Shown here piece after piece: positions 7,339 through 16,740 of a stretch of DNA of 23,288 bases. The notes beneath the pieces are model-generated. The model saw only the letters and a list, made by a program, of their open reading frames with translations, did no database searches and was not told the origin of the DNA. The DNA is taken from the NCBI GenBank assembly GCA_026195755.1, contig JAPHRL010000208.1:1-23288 (forward strand), written 5' to 3'. Source of the DNA: Kangiella sp. (lineage in GTDB: Bacteria; Pseudomonadota; Gammaproteobacteria; Enterobacterales; Kangiellaceae). The position numbers and the translations under genes were made by a program. Each line of letters starts with the position of its first letter. Within the stretch, counting starts at the first letter, position 1.

Positions 7339-8157
7339 CTAATGTTCAAAAGACTTAACCACTGGCTTCTTATTTAAATAGAGCTGGAGCCGAACCTGAT
7401 AATAATCGTTTAGCTTATCGCATTTTTCGCAATCTTCATGAGTATTAAGTTCGATAACTTTTAATTGGGTTGCCGCCGCTTTGTCAAACTGCTGGTTGGC
7501 AGCATAAGCAGCTGCCAGCGTATCCAGATAACCATGATTGTCTGGGTACCTGGCAACGACAGCTTCTGCCAAAACCAGTCCCTGCTCAGGATCAAATAAT
7601 TCAGAGCCTTGGCTGACCACTTTAATCCAGGCCAGATTATTCATCGCCTGATAACTGCCCTGATCAACTGCCAACTGATACCAGTAAACGGCCTCGTTAT
7701 AGCTTTTATGATTATTGATGTAGCCAAAATAGAAGGTATTACCCATCCAGTATTGCGCCACCATGTCACCGTTTTCGGCAAACGATTGCATGGTCTTTAA
7801 AGCTGCTTCTTTTTGCTTGAGGGTTACCGATTGCTCTTTAGCGGTTAAGTTACGAATTGCCTGATGAAAAACAGCCTTGTGATAGCCTTGTCTGGCTGAA
7901 CGCGCCATCCACTGTGTCCCTTCATCACTATCAACCGCAACACCCAGTCCACGGTAAAGCATCATGGCATACAAATACTGAGCCTGCTCATCACCAGCTT
8001 TAGCCGCTTTTTTGCAATACTGTTCGGCAACTTTGTAGCTTTGTGCGTTGTAATGTTGCTCGCAACGCAATACATCTTCTTCTGATGCACTACAGGCAAC
8101 GAGAATCGCTGCTGACAGGAATACCACTGACAATTTAAGGTTTGATAACATTTTCAT
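7339..8157 (-). CDS. Sel1/TPR-repeat lipoprotein
   Basis: The product has 272 residues. A lipoprotein signal (AILVAC, Cys 22) is followed by Sel1-like helical repeats: AEQYCKKAAKAGDEQAQYLY with AMMLYRGLGV, then ENGDMVAQYWMGNTFYFG and EAVYWYQLAVDQGSYQAMN, and a TPR-like tail near YLDTLAAAYAANQQFDKA. Such repeats form protein-binding solenoids. A CEKC pair near the C-terminus and a Cys in each early helix could form disulfides in the periplasm. No partner can be named; the downstream SPOR lipoprotein on the same strand is a candidate. ATG 8157 and ATG 8151 are both possible starts, and neither has a clear Shine-Dalgarno. Confidence 0.75.
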   Translation of the reverse strand: MKMLSNLKLSVVFLSAAILVACSASEEDVLRCEQHYNAQSYKVAEQYCKKAAKAGDEQAQYLYAMMLYRGLGVAVDSDEGTQWMARSARQGYHKAVFHQAIRNLTAKEQSVTLKQKEAALKTMQSFAENGDMVAQYWMGNTFYFGYINNHKSYNEAVYWYQLAVDQGSYQAMNNLAWIKVVSQGSELFDPEQGLVLAEAVVARYPDNHGYLDTLAAAYAANQQFDKAAATQLKVIELNTHEDCEKCDKLNDYYQVRLQLYLNKKPVVKSFEH

Positions 8158-8284
8158 GGAATAAATTTACAACGCGCAAGAGTGATTCAATCAGGGCTTC
8201 ACCACAAATCTGTGGCACAAAAAGACAAATCGGACTGTATTATCGGCAAACAATGCGTAAAATGCACCCTAAACACACTAAATC

Positions 8285-8896
8285 ATGAGGATTTTATGTC
8301 GAAATATTAATGAACCGCTCTCGCAAGAAGCTTTAAACACACTATTTTGCGATGCTCGGACTTATAATGCCTGGCAGGACAAAGACGTTCCAGACGAATT
8401 AATTCACAAACTTGATGACTTGGTCAAAATGGGCCCAACTTCAGCAAACTGCTGCCCGATGCGGGTGGTTTACGTTAAAAGCAAAGAAGCCAAAGAAAAA
8501 CTTAAACCATGCTTGATGGAAGGCAATCAAGAAAAAACTATGGCAGCTCCAGTCTGCGCCATCATCGGTATGGACATGGAATTTTACGAGAAACTGCCTA
8601 AACTATTCCCACATACGGATGCTAAAAGCTGGTTTGTCGGTAAAGAAAAATTCATAGAATCTACTGCTTTCCGCAATAGCTCATTGCAAGGTGGCTATTT
8701 TATCTTGGCAGCGCGCGCGCTGGGTTTGGATTGTGGGCCGATGTCTGGTTTCAATCAGAAAATGGTTAATGAAGAATTCTTCGCCGACACCAACATCAAA
8801 GTGAACTTCATCTGCAATATTGGCTATGGTTCAGAGGAAGATCTTTTCCCTCGCAGCCCACGCCTGGACTTTGATGAAGCCAATAAAATCATCTAA
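8285..8896 (+). CDS. RutE-type malonic semialdehyde reductase / nitroreductase family protein
   Basis: This is a 203-residue flavoprotein of the nitroreductase superfamily. It matches RutE (which reduces malonic semialdehyde in uracil breakdown) over its full length: FCDARTYNAW, MGPTSANCCPMRVVYV, FPHTDAKSWF, ESTAFRNSSLQGGYFILAARALGLDCGPMSGF and CNIGYG. No other rut genes are nearby, so the physiological substrate is open. The start is odd. The in-frame ATG 8285 has no Shine-Dalgarno, whereas TGAGGA at 8286-8291 is well placed for ATG 8296, which is out of frame and stops after four codons (MSKY). A 2-base loss near 8305 would explain this, because MSKY followed by INEPLSQ would be a normal N-terminus. 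The conserved body begins at about residue 9, so the protein is probably still made in some form. Confidence 0.85.
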   Translation: MRILCRNINEPLSQEALNTLFCDARTYNAWQDKDVPDELIHKLDDLVKMGPTSANCCPMRVVYVKSKEAKEKLKPCLMEGNQEKTMAAPVCAIIGMDMEFYEKLPKLFPHTDAKSWFVGKEKFIESTAFRNSSLQGGYFILAARALGLDCGPMSGFNQKMVNEEFFADTNIKVNFICNIGYGSEEDLFPRSPRLDFDEANKII

Positions 8897-8927
8897 AACT
8901 AATCTTATCTGATAGCAACAAGGAAAA

Positions 8928-9821
8928 ATGATGGATAATGACAACGAATTTATTCATGTTGACGAAGAACAACAAACACCTCAACCCAATAATGCTCAGG
9001 CACAAATCGTATCACCTGGCCGGGGCTACCATTGGGTAGAGCGCTCACTGTCTGAAATCTTCGTTCCACATTTTGGCAAGTGGTTTTTGGCAGGGCTAAT
9101 TTATAGTTTGATAACCACGATATTGCCCCTCCTGGGTATCATCCTTGCTGCGCTGGTGATGATTCTTAACCCCCTCTTTTTTGCGGGGGGCTATCTAGGC
9201 GCGCACAAAGTTCAACAGAAAACGGGCGAGGTCACACCTCAGCAGTTTTTCGAGGGTTTTACCCATCCTCGTAAGTTTGCATTACTTGCGTACTGCGGTA
9301 TTTATATCTTAATTATCCTAGCCATCTCTTTTGCCTTTTTTTCGGCTATTGATGTGGAAGCTCTTGCAGCCCTTAACTGGGAAGTGATGCAATCTGGCCA
9401 GGATCAACTGGCAGTTCAAGCTGAAGTCAAAGCCTTGGCTGAATTAATAGGCCCCTATTTTATCTGGATGTTTTTAAGCTTTGTTGCTTTATCACTAGCG
9501 GGGTGGTTCGCTCCCAACCTCATCTTGTTTCAGCAACAAAATCCGCTTGCAGCGCTATTAAATAGCTTCATTGGTGGTATCAAAAATATTCTAGCAATGA
9601 TTATCTTAGTGTTAGTTATGATCGGTATTGCAATCATTATTGGCCTTATTCTGATGTTGGCAGGGTTAATCATCTCTGCACTGATGCCACCTATGGCAGC
9701 CGAGCTACTGATGAATACATTGGTCGGAGCGATATTATTACCTATCATCATAGGCATCGGGTACATTTCGTACCGAGAAGTGTATTTAGGCGATGTTAAG
9801 AAATCTCAAAACAGTTTGTAA
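8928..9821 (+). CDS. BPSS1780-type integral membrane protein
   Basis: The product has 297 residues. A polar N-terminus (about 30 residues) leads into RGYHWVERSLSEIF, then a multi-helix inner-membrane region with about five to six strongly hydrophobic segments, including LLGIILAALVMILNPLFFAG, where the conserved Pro and Gly-Gly pattern matches the BPSS1780 family. The function of that family is unknown. An AAGGAA Shine-Dalgarno lies just before the tandem ATG codons 8928 and 8931. The gene is 31 bases behind the RutE-type gene on the same strand, so the two may be co-transcribed, ending at the strong terminator that follows. Confidence 0.75.
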   Translation: MMDNDNEFIHVDEEQQTPQPNNAQAQIVSPGRGYHWVERSLSEIFVPHFGKWFLAGLIYSLITTILPLLGIILAALVMILNPLFFAGGYLGAHKVQQKTGEVTPQQFFEGFTHPRKFALLAYCGIYILIILAISFAFFSAIDVEALAALNWEVMQSGQDQLAVQAEVKALAELIGPYFIWMFLSFVALSLAGWFAPNLILFQQQNPLAALLNSFIGGIKNILAMIILVLVMIGIAIIIGLILMLAGLIISALMPPMAAELLMNTLVGAILLPIIIGIGYISYREVYLGDVKKSQNSL

Positions 9822-9853
9822 CTCTTTCTTAAATAAATACTTATTGCGCCTAC

Positions 9854-9883
9854 AAAAAAGGCTTCCAGTTGGAAGCCTTTTTT
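9854..9883. terminator. bidirectional intrinsic terminator
   Basis: A perfect 13-bp inverted repeat (AAAAAAGGCTTCC, loop AGTT, then its complement ending TTTTTT) gives a GC-rich stem with a T-tract on both strands. It lies between the convergent BPSS1780-type and S9 peptidase genes and can stop both. Confidence 0.93.
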
Positions 9884-9897
9884 AATGCAGCGACGAA

Positions 9898-12336
9898 CTA
9901 CTTCAAGTGACGCTCAAACAGGAAATAAATCCGTTTGTATTCATCCAGCCAGCTTGATGGCTCGGTAAAGCCATGCGGCTCAATTGGATAAATCGCTGTT
10001 TCGAAATATTCTGTCTTTTCCAGCTCAATCAGGCGCTGAACCAAACGAACCGTATCTTTAAAGAAGACATTGTCGTCAACCATACCATGTGCAATCAGCA
10101 GTGGTTTATTCAAACCTTCCGCAAACTCGATTGGTGAGCTACGCTCATAAGCCACCGGATCAACTTCTGGGGTATTCAAAATGTTAGAGGTATAGCCATG
10201 GTTATAGTGTGCCCAATCAGTAACTGGTCGTAATGAAGCACCTGCGGCAAACTCATCCGGAGCAGTGAATAATCCCATAAAAGTCAGGAAGCCACCGTAG
10301 GAGCCACCATAGATTCCCACCTTACTGCGATCAACATTGACGTTATTGGCCATCCAGTTCGCGCCGTCTTGCAAATCCACAACTTCCGGGGTTCCCATAT
10401 TGCGGTAAATCGCTGTACGCCAGTCCCGACCATAATTAGCCGAACCGCGATAATCAATATCCAGTACGACATAACCTTGTTGAGTCAGGAAACTGTGGAA
10501 CATAAACTCACGAAAATACAGTGACCAGCCCTGATGTGCATTCTGCAAATAGCCGGCACCATGAATGAATATCACTGCCGGATATTGCTCTGCTCGCTCG
10601 GCACTAAAATCTGCCGGTTTATACAATCGAGCATGGATTGGCATATCAACATCACGCGAAGGGATTTCCACATACTCAGGCTGTGTCCATTTGACCGACT
10701 TGAACTCATCGCTAACCGTGTCGGTTAACTGAGTTGCTTCCCCACCCTTAGCAGAAACCAGGTAAAGATCTTCAGGTCTGGTCGCTTCAGAATGTTCAAT
10801 GATGAGCTGTGAACCATCAGGTGATAACGTATAGTCATTTAAGCCACCCAAATTGGTCACGGCCTGCGATTCACCACCGCCAACAGCTACTCGATAGACC
10901 TCAAAAATACCAGGATGCTTTTTATTAGCTCGATAGTAGAAAAACTTATTGTCTGGCGATAGATTAACCGAGTCGACGACATAGCGACCTTTAGTCAGTG
11001 CATCTTCGCTTCGATTCAAAGTCTTCGTATAAAGATGGCTGAAACCCGTTTCTTCTGAGGTGTAGTAAATCGTTTTATTATCAATCCAACCAAAATCGTT
11101 AAAATTCCAGTCATTAACCCATGCTTTATCTCGCAGATGATGCTGGTCATCCAACTCTTTGTCTTCAAAATCGATGGTCGCAATCCAGCGATCCTTATTA
11201 TCCGCTGAAAATAGCATCAATAGAGCATTATTGCCGTCAGGTGACCACTGAACTCCGCGGTCTGAGCCCCAGTTAAAGATTGAAACACTACGAATGCCTT
11301 CATGAGCCTGATATTTCTTGTCCTGTCTGCGGGCAGTATCGCGCTTAATATCCGCCAAAGGATCATCTTCGATATAAGGCAGATCCTCATAACTTAATTC
11401 AGATTTTTCCCGAGTGTTGAGATCCAGCAGATATAGCGTTTCATGGCGCGGTTCTGAGGTACCAACTAACGCCCTAACCTCTTCATTCTTAACGTAACCA
11501 TCTTCAGTGACAAAACGTGGCATGTTATCGGCTTTACCATCTTCTCCACCCTTGTCATAAGTCCCGACAATCAAATAACGCCCATTAGGTGATAGACTTA
11601 AAGTATGAATCTCTTTTTTCTTACCTAAATACCAAGGTTCTGGCGCATCACGATCAGAACTTTCGGCAATTTGCTGTTTACGCTTTTTATCATGCTCACG
11701 CTGCTCTTGCTTCTGACGAATGTAGTCAAAATAACGCGTTTGCTGCTCTTTCAGATAGCCTTTATCTTCTTCCTTGTCTGGATCCTCTTCTAAGCGAATA
11801 TCCGCAAGGAGACTGATCAGGCCATCATTTAAATCAATACTATAAAAACTGGTTTTTTCACGGTAAGCCACATTCTGGTTACCGATAAACATTGGCTGAC
11901 CTTCATTAGCCAACGTCTTAGTCAGCTGACGCACCTCACCAGACTCGAGGTTACGAACGTATAAATCACCATTCAGGTTATAGGCTTTTAGTACTTTATT
12001 TGGACTCAAAACACCATTGCTGCCATCACGCTCAAGTAGCTCTTTATCGCTAAGCTTTTGTGCTTGTTTAGTGGCAAGATCCAGCTGATACCAGGCCTTT
12101 TCTTTATTACCGACATTTTTTTGCTGATAGTAAATACTCTGACCATCAGCATGCCAATAGAGGTTTTCCGGCGCATTGCCGATCCAGTCAGGATTGGACA
12201 TGACTTTATCCAAGGTTAGGGGTTCGGCCTGAATACTCGTGGACAATAGCAGCGCGCAGCTCAGCACTGACTTGATTAACAATGATTTATTCGGTAATGA
12301 CTTAAGAAGCCTATGGGTTATCGGCTGTTTTTTCAT
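9898..12336 (-). CDS. secreted S9 family peptidase (dipeptidyl/prolyl oligopeptidase type)
   Basis: This 812-residue serine peptidase is probably periplasmic or secreted: a Sec signal peptide (about 1-37, ending STSIQA) precedes a beta-propeller domain (about 45-560, with repeats such as SPNGRYLIVG, WSPDGNNALL, SPDNKFFYY and SPDGSQLII). The alpha/beta-hydrolase domain follows, with the nucleophile in GGSYGG (S679), Asp in HGMVDDNV (D754) and His in EPHGF (H788), so the triad is complete. Residues 205-245 form a charged, Lys/Glu/Gln-rich insertion in the propeller. The family cleaves short peptides, often after Pro. A signal-peptide-bearing relative lies broken at the left edge. The gene is divergent from the M28 peptidase gene, suggesting joint peptide catabolism. 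Confidence 0.93.
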   Translation of the reverse strand: MKKQPITHRLLKSLPNKSLLIKSVLSCALLLSTSIQAEPLTLDKVMSNPDWIGNAPENLYWHADGQSIYYQQKNVGNKEKAWYQLDLATKQAQKLSDKELLERDGSNGVLSPNKVLKAYNLNGDLYVRNLESGEVRQLTKTLANEGQPMFIGNQNVAYREKTSFYSIDLNDGLISLLADIRLEEDPDKEEDKGYLKEQQTRYFDYIRQKQEQREHDKKRKQQIAESSDRDAPEPWYLGKKKEIHTLSLSPNGRYLIVGTYDKGGEDGKADNMPRFVTEDGYVKNEEVRALVGTSEPRHETLYLLDLNTREKSELSYEDLPYIEDDPLADIKRDTARRQDKKYQAHEGIRSVSIFNWGSDRGVQWSPDGNNALLMLFSADNKDRWIATIDFEDKELDDQHHLRDKAWVNDWNFNDFGWIDNKTIYYTSEETGFSHLYTKTLNRSEDALTKGRYVVDSVNLSPDNKFFYYRANKKHPGIFEVYRVAVGGGESQAVTNLGGLNDYTLSPDGSQLIIEHSEATRPEDLYLVSAKGGEATQLTDTVSDEFKSVKWTQPEYVEIPSRDVDMPIHARLYKPADFSAERAEQYPAVIFIHGAGYLQNAHQGWSLYFREFMFHSFLTQQGYVVLDIDYRGSANYGRDWRTAIYRNMGTPEVVDLQDGANWMANNVNVDRSKVGIYGGSYGGFLTFMGLFTAPDEFAAGASLRPVTDWAHYNHGYTSNILNTPEVDPVAYERSSPIEFAEGLNKPLLIAHGMVDDNVFFKDTVRLVQRLIELEKTEYFETAIYPIEPHGFTEPSSWLDEYKRIYFLFERHLK

Positions 12337-12472
12337 GAATGAGACTCTCTACTCTACAAAACAAGTGCAACTAGCTTACCGAGCCGAGCCACCCAGTCAA
12401 GTCTTGCGATGTAACCGAAAGTTACCCTTCCCTCTCTTGAAGTGACTTTCAATGGTGGTAGATGGCTGGAAG

Positions 12473-12501
12473 TTGAGTTAATCCCCCAGCATGGGTAATA
12501 T
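12473..12501 (+). promoter_or_regulatory. possible promoter of the M28 peptidase gene
   Basis: TTGAGT (12473-12478), a 17-base spacer and TAATAT (12496-12501) lie 45 bases before the start codon. Both hexamers match 4 of 6 consensus bases. A TATAAC further down lacks a partner. Prediction only. Confidence 0.3.
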
Positions 12502-12545
12502 GAAGCGCACTTTTAAACCTATAACAGCTCGAAGAGTAGGATCAA

Positions 12546-14300
12546 ATGATGAAAAAATCTTTACTAAGCCTATCGCTAGCTGCCCTGTTTCTTAACGCTT
12601 GCGATGACAAGCCTCAGGAATCAGAGCAGCCAGAAGCTGCTGAGCAAGCTCAAGCAGAATCGGCTAAAGCAGAAGTAGCTCAGCCTGCCACCAGCAGCAA
12701 ACCACAAAATAGTTTTTTAACCGCCTACGATAATATTGACCTTGAGCAATATAAAGAACGCGTTAAATTCATGTCTACTGATGATTTTCAGGGACGTAGC
12801 CCAGCAACCGAAGGTGGCCGTAAAACAGTTGAGTTTTTAACCGCCGAGTTCAAAAAACTGGGGTTGGAGCCAGGCAATGGCGATAGTTATCTGCAGCAAG
12901 TCCCGCTAACCAGTATTGAAGCCGATGCCAATATGGAGCTTCAATTGGGCGATAACACCTTGAAATTCCCTGAGAATTTCGTTGCTAACAGCAGCAAATT
13001 GGTCGAAACCGTTAGCCTTGATCAATCAGAATTGGTCTTCGTTGGTTTTGGCATCGTCGCTCCGGAATATAACTGGAATGACTACCAGGGACTTAACATG
13101 GAAGGCAAAACTGCGGTTATATTAGTCAATGACCCCGGTTTCCATACTCAAGACCCTGCAATATTCCAAGGCAAAGCCATGACCTACTACGGTCGCTGGA
13201 CTTATAAATATGAAGAAGCTGCCCGTCAGGGTGCTGCCGGAGCCATCATCATTCATGACACAGCACCAGCATCTTATGGTTGGAACGTCGTGTCGAATAG
13301 CTGGTCCGGTCCACAGTATCACTTGGCTGAAGCCGGAAATGACCCTAAGCTGGATGTTGAAATGTGGATCACTTATGACCAGGCACTCAACCTGTTCAGT
13401 CAGGCTGGTCTGGATCTGGCTGCAATGCAGGAAGCCGCTTTAAAACCAGACTTTAAAGCCGTACCGATTGATGCAACTGCATCGGTTACGGTCAGAAATA
13501 CCATTGAAAAGTCACAGTCGCCTAATGTGATTGCCACCATTCCAGGCAAAACTAAGCCAGATGAGCACGTGGTTTATATGGCGCACTGGGATCATCTGGG
13601 TATGAACCCGCATTTTGAAGGTGACCAAATCTTTAATGGCGCGGTGGACAATGCTACGGGTACCGCAGGCATCATCAGCATCGCACAAGCCTTCAAAGCC
13701 TTACCTGAGCGACCAGAGCGTAGTGTGACTTTTATTGCCGTCACCGCTGAAGAGCAAGGTTTGTTAGGGTCTAAATATTACGCCGCCAACCCAACCGTAC
13801 CAATGAACAAAATTGTCGGTGCTTTCAATATTGATAGCATGAACATCAGTGGTCGTGTTGAAGACTTAACCGTCGTTGGTTTTGGTAAGTCCGAAATGGA
13901 GAAGTACGTTGCCAAAGCAGCCGAACGCCAAGGCCGTGAACTGGTCGCGGAAGCCAAACCGGAGCGCGGTGGTTATTACCGTTCTGATCATTTCAGCTTA
14001 GCTAAACTAGGCGTTCCAGCGATCTATGCTGGCGGTGGTACAGAATACCGCGAAGGTCAGGACATGGCTGTCATCGAACAACGCAACAATAAGCGTGGCG
14101 AGTGCTATCACCAAGTGTGTGATGAATACCAAGAAGATTGGGCCTGGGAAGCTGCTTTGGACGACGTCAAAGTGTTCTTTGAAGCAGGCTACCTGTTAAG
14201 CAACAGTGGTGATTACCCTAACTGGTATGAAGGCACTGAATTTAAAGCCATTCGTGATGAAAGTCGTGAAGAGAGTAGAAGCAAGAACATTGCACAATAA
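12546..14300 (+). CDS. M28 family zinc aminopeptidase lipoprotein with PA domain
   Basis: The product has 584 residues. It has a lipoprotein signal (LFLNAC, Cys 19), then an acidic Ala/Glu-rich linker to about residue 55. The M28 fold is split by a PA-type domain (about 160-300, with YKYEEAARQGAAGAIIIHD). Di-zinc ligands are all visible: H347 and D349 in AHWDH, D368 in AVDNATG, the catalytic pair E402-E403 in TAEEQG, D430 in NIDSMN and H482 in YRSDHFS. This indicates an active envelope-anchored aminopeptidase. AGGA precedes tandem ATG codons at 12546 and 12549. It lies divergently next to the S9 peptidase gene, so the pair may digest the same peptides. An inverted repeat terminator follows. 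Confidence 0.93.
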   Translation: MMKKSLLSLSLAALFLNACDDKPQESEQPEAAEQAQAESAKAEVAQPATSSKPQNSFLTAYDNIDLEQYKERVKFMSTDDFQGRSPATEGGRKTVEFLTAEFKKLGLEPGNGDSYLQQVPLTSIEADANMELQLGDNTLKFPENFVANSSKLVETVSLDQSELVFVGFGIVAPEYNWNDYQGLNMEGKTAVILVNDPGFHTQDPAIFQGKAMTYYGRWTYKYEEAARQGAAGAIIIHDTAPASYGWNVVSNSWSGPQYHLAEAGNDPKLDVEMWITYDQALNLFSQAGLDLAAMQEAALKPDFKAVPIDATASVTVRNTIEKSQSPNVIATIPGKTKPDEHVVYMAHWDHLGMNPHFEGDQIFNGAVDNATGTAGIISIAQAFKALPERPERSVTFIAVTAEEQGLLGSKYYAANPTVPMNKIVGAFNIDSMNISGRVEDLTVVGFGKSEMEKYVAKAAERQGRELVAEAKPERGGYYRSDHFSLAKLGVPAIYAGGGTEYREGQDMAVIEQRNNKRGECYHQVCDEYQEDWAWEAALDDVKVFFEAGYLLSNSGDYPNWYEGTEFKAIRDESREESRSKNIAQ

Positions 14301-14339
14301 ATAATTACTCAATTAGCAATAGCTCAATAAGTAGTCATC

Positions 14340-14384
14340 GGGGCAAACCGTTCACTTAGCATAAAGTAACAAACGGTTTGCCCC
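14340..14384 (+). terminator. hairpin terminator after the M28 peptidase gene
   Basis: GGGGCAAACCGTT (14340-14352) and its exact complement (14372-14384) form a 13-bp stem with a 19-base loop. The tail is only moderately T-rich (TTCACCTTTT). Confidence 0.7.
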
Positions 14385-14446
14385 TTCACCTTTTCATACA
14401 CTTATACCATTCATTTTTTCCAGCAGCATCTTCAACTCAATGACTT

Positions 14447-15256
14447 TTAAGTCACTTTCGCAGTTCTTACCATTCGCGCAAAGAGCCTGGGAAAGAAGCG
14501 CTTAATATAAATCGCGTAGGTTTCTTTGCCCCCAATAAAGGCTTCCGCTTTTCCTTTACGCCAAGCCTCCAATATCTTTTCTGCACACACTTCTGGGCTC
14601 ATGCCATGCTCCTGAGCATCATCCATCTTGTTCTGCTCCGAACCGTCAGCCAATAGAGCTTTGTAAGTTAAGTTGGTTTTGATAAAGCCCGGATAAATAG
14701 TCGTGAACTGTACCCCTTGACCATGTAGCTCGGCACGCAAACTGTCCATGTAAGCCGTAATTGCATGCTTGGATGCTGAATAAGCGGAACGCAGCGGTGT
14801 AGTAAATTTACCGACCAGAGAACTCACGGTGATTACTCCTCCCTGCTTACGCTCCAACAGATGAGGCAGCAAACTTTGAGTCAGCCTTACCGTACCAAAA
14901 TAGTTAATTTCCATTAGCAGCCTATGTACCGCCAGCTCAGTTTCTAACACTTTTGATCGCTGACTCAATCCAGCATTGTTTATCAAAATATCGATCGGTC
15001 CATATTCATTAATTACCTGCGATACTAACGAGTCAAAATGCTCACTGTGAGCCAGATCCAATTCAACACAGTGATGACGCTCAGAGTGTTCACAACGGGC
15101 TTTAACTCGCTCCAGCTCGTCCATACGGCGTGCTGACAAAATCAGACGCGCCCCTTTCTTTGCTAAAACATAGGCCAGTCCTTCTCCTATTCCGGAAGAA
15201 GCACCCGTTACCCAGACCGTCTTATGCTGAAATGCTGCATGTTCGCTGTTACTCAT
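14447..15256 (-). CDS. SDR family oxidoreductase
   Basis: This is a 269-residue classical short-chain dehydrogenase/reductase. The cofactor loop TGASSGIG (about 17-24), SARR after the second strand (which favours NADP(H)), DLAHSEH, NNAG (93-96), catalytic Asn in EINYFG, Ser in ITVSSLVGK (about 145-146) and YSASK (Y159, K163) are all present. The C-terminal part with a Lys/Arg-rich hydrophobic tail (YAIYIKRFFPRLFARMVR) resembles DHRS7-like membrane-associated members, whose substrates are lipidic. The substrate here is unknown. Start ATG 15256 has a purine-rich GGGGAAA upstream. It is divergent from the glutamate dehydrogenase gene. Confidence 0.88.
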   Translation of the reverse strand: MSNSEHAAFQHKTVWVTGASSGIGEGLAYVLAKKGARLILSARRMDELERVKARCEHSERHHCVELDLAHSEHFDSLVSQVINEYGPIDILINNAGLSQRSKVLETELAVHRLLMEINYFGTVRLTQSLLPHLLERKQGGVITVSSLVGKFTTPLRSAYSASKHAITAYMDSLRAELHGQGVQFTTIYPGFIKTNLTYKALLADGSEQNKMDDAQEHGMSPEVCAEKILEAWRKGKAEAFIGGKETYAIYIKRFFPRLFARMVRTAKVT

Positions 15257-15347
15257 GGTTTCCCCGCCATTGCTTGCGTTTAAAACTTAGACCTATTTAT
15301 AACGAATAATGATAGCTCCGACCACTGCTGATTTTTGTGCCGCTGAT

Positions 15348-15376
15348 TTCACATCACTTTTCTGACGTGCTATAAC
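15348..15376 (+). promoter_or_regulatory. sigma-70-type promoter of the glutamate dehydrogenase gene
   Basis: TTCACA (15348-15353), exactly 17 bases, then TATAAC (15371-15376), each one base off consensus. This predicts a leader of about 45 bases before ATG 15428. Confidence 0.6.
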
Positions 15377-15427
15377 CTGCTGACTTACGGAGTTCAACGC
15401 GAGAAATTAACCAATATAGGATTTTTA

Positions 15428-16717
15428 ATGTCTGATCAGGTCTATCAGGATGCGATTACTCGTGTCCGTCGAATCGGCGAAAGTGCTGGTGTGAATCATG
15501 AGGTTATCGAAGCCTTAATGCACCCTATGCGCACTATGGTCGCCTCACTTCCCGTCCGTATGGATAATGGCTCTACCCAATATTTCACCGCTTACCGTTG
15601 TCGTTACAACAATGCACTCGGTCCCACCAAAGGCGGTATCCGCTATCATCCTGATGTTAATCTGGAAGAAGTTCAGGCGTTGGCATTGTGGATGACCATC
15701 AAGTGTGCAGTAGTTGGCTTACCTTATGGCGGCGGTAAAGGCGGCATCACCGTTGATCCAAAACAGCTATCACGTATGGAACTTGAGCGCCTGTCCCGCT
15801 CCTATGTTCGCCAAATGGCGGATGTTATCAGCCCTGACCGTGATATTCCTGCCCCAGATGTCTACACCAATGAGCGGATCATGGGCTGGATGATGGATGA
15901 GTACGAATACATTACTCGTAAAAAAGCACCCGGCGTGATTACCGGCAAGCCATTGAGCTTAGGCGGCAGTTTAGGCCGTGATGATGCTACTGGTCGTGGT
16001 GCTTACCTATGTATTCTGGAGCTAGAGAAAAAACATAACTGGAAGCCAGAAGAGATTACCGTTGCAGTGCAAGGATTCGGTAATGGTGGATACCACGCTG
16101 CACGTCTACTGCACGAACGCGGCTACAAAATTGTTGCCATCAGCGACTCAAAAGGTGGCATCTATTCCAGCAATGGTTTTGATGTGCCTAGTATCTACAA
16201 AGAAAAACAGGCAACCAGGCAGGTTAAAGCGGTTTACTGTACCCACTCTGTTTGTGAACAGGTCGAACATACAGCCATTTCTAATGAGGAACTGCTAGAG
16301 CTTGATGTGGATATTCTAATACCAGCAGCGCTTGATGGTGTTATTGGTGGTCACAATATCGATGACATCAAAGCCAAATACATCGTCGAAGTAGCCAATG
16401 GGCCAGTCTTAAGTGATGTTGATGACACACTACACAGCAAAGGGATTCATGTCATTCCAGATGTATTGGCTAATGCCGGCGGTGTAACAGTATCTTACTT
16501 TGAGTGGGTACAAAACCGTTCAGGCTATGCCTGGGATTTACCAACGGTTCATGAGCGGCTTGAAAAGATCATGTCGGAAAGCTTCAATCGCATCTGGGAT
16601 CTGGCTCAATCAGAAGGCCGCAGCATGCGGAATGCCGCTTACACCCACGCCATGCGTAAGATCGGCGAAGCCATCGAAGCACATGGTACACAGGATTACT
16701 TTACGGTAAGAGATTAA
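15428..16717 (+). CDS. Glu/Leu/Phe/Val dehydrogenase family, probable NAD-type glutamate dehydrogenase
   Basis: The 429-residue enzyme would interconvert glutamate with 2-oxoglutarate plus ammonia in the cytoplasm. The substrate domain has GPTKGGIRYHP (K68), K92, PYGGGKGGI with catalytic K104, and PAPDVYTN with D144. The nucleotide domain has VAVQGFGNGG (about 212-221), followed by SDSKGGIYSSNG; the acidic residue after the second strand favours NAD. LANAGGVTVSYFEWVQN closes the family signature. The sequence is closer to the RocG/GudB and archaeal group than to the NADP enzyme GdhA of E. coli, which suggests a catabolic role fitting amino-acid growth. AGGA lies 6 bases before the ATG. A valine or leucine dehydrogenase is unlikely at this length. 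Confidence 0.93.
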   Translation: MSDQVYQDAITRVRRIGESAGVNHEVIEALMHPMRTMVASLPVRMDNGSTQYFTAYRCRYNNALGPTKGGIRYHPDVNLEEVQALALWMTIKCAVVGLPYGGGKGGITVDPKQLSRMELERLSRSYVRQMADVISPDRDIPAPDVYTNERIMGWMMDEYEYITRKKAPGVITGKPLSLGGSLGRDDATGRGAYLCILELEKKHNWKPEEITVAVQGFGNGGYHAARLLHERGYKIVAISDSKGGIYSSNGFDVPSIYKEKQATRQVKAVYCTHSVCEQVEHTAISNEELLELDVDILIPAALDGVIGGHNIDDIKAKYIVEVANGPVLSDVDDTLHSKGIHVIPDVLANAGGVTVSYFEWVQNRSGYAWDLPTVHERLEKIMSESFNRIWDLAQSEGRSMRNAAYTHAMRKIGEAIEAHGTQDYFTVRD

Positions 16718-16740
16718 ACAAGCCTTATTCCAACATAATC

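Noticed and set aside
8191..8220. CCACA-AATC-TGTGG hairpin before the RutE-type gene as a riboswitch
   Set aside because: A single 5-bp stem without further structure or a terminator is not enough.
14441..14454. Palindrome TGACTTTTAAGTCA at the SDR stop codon as an operator
   Set aside because: It overlaps the coding end and has short AT-rich arms, so chance is the simplest explanation.
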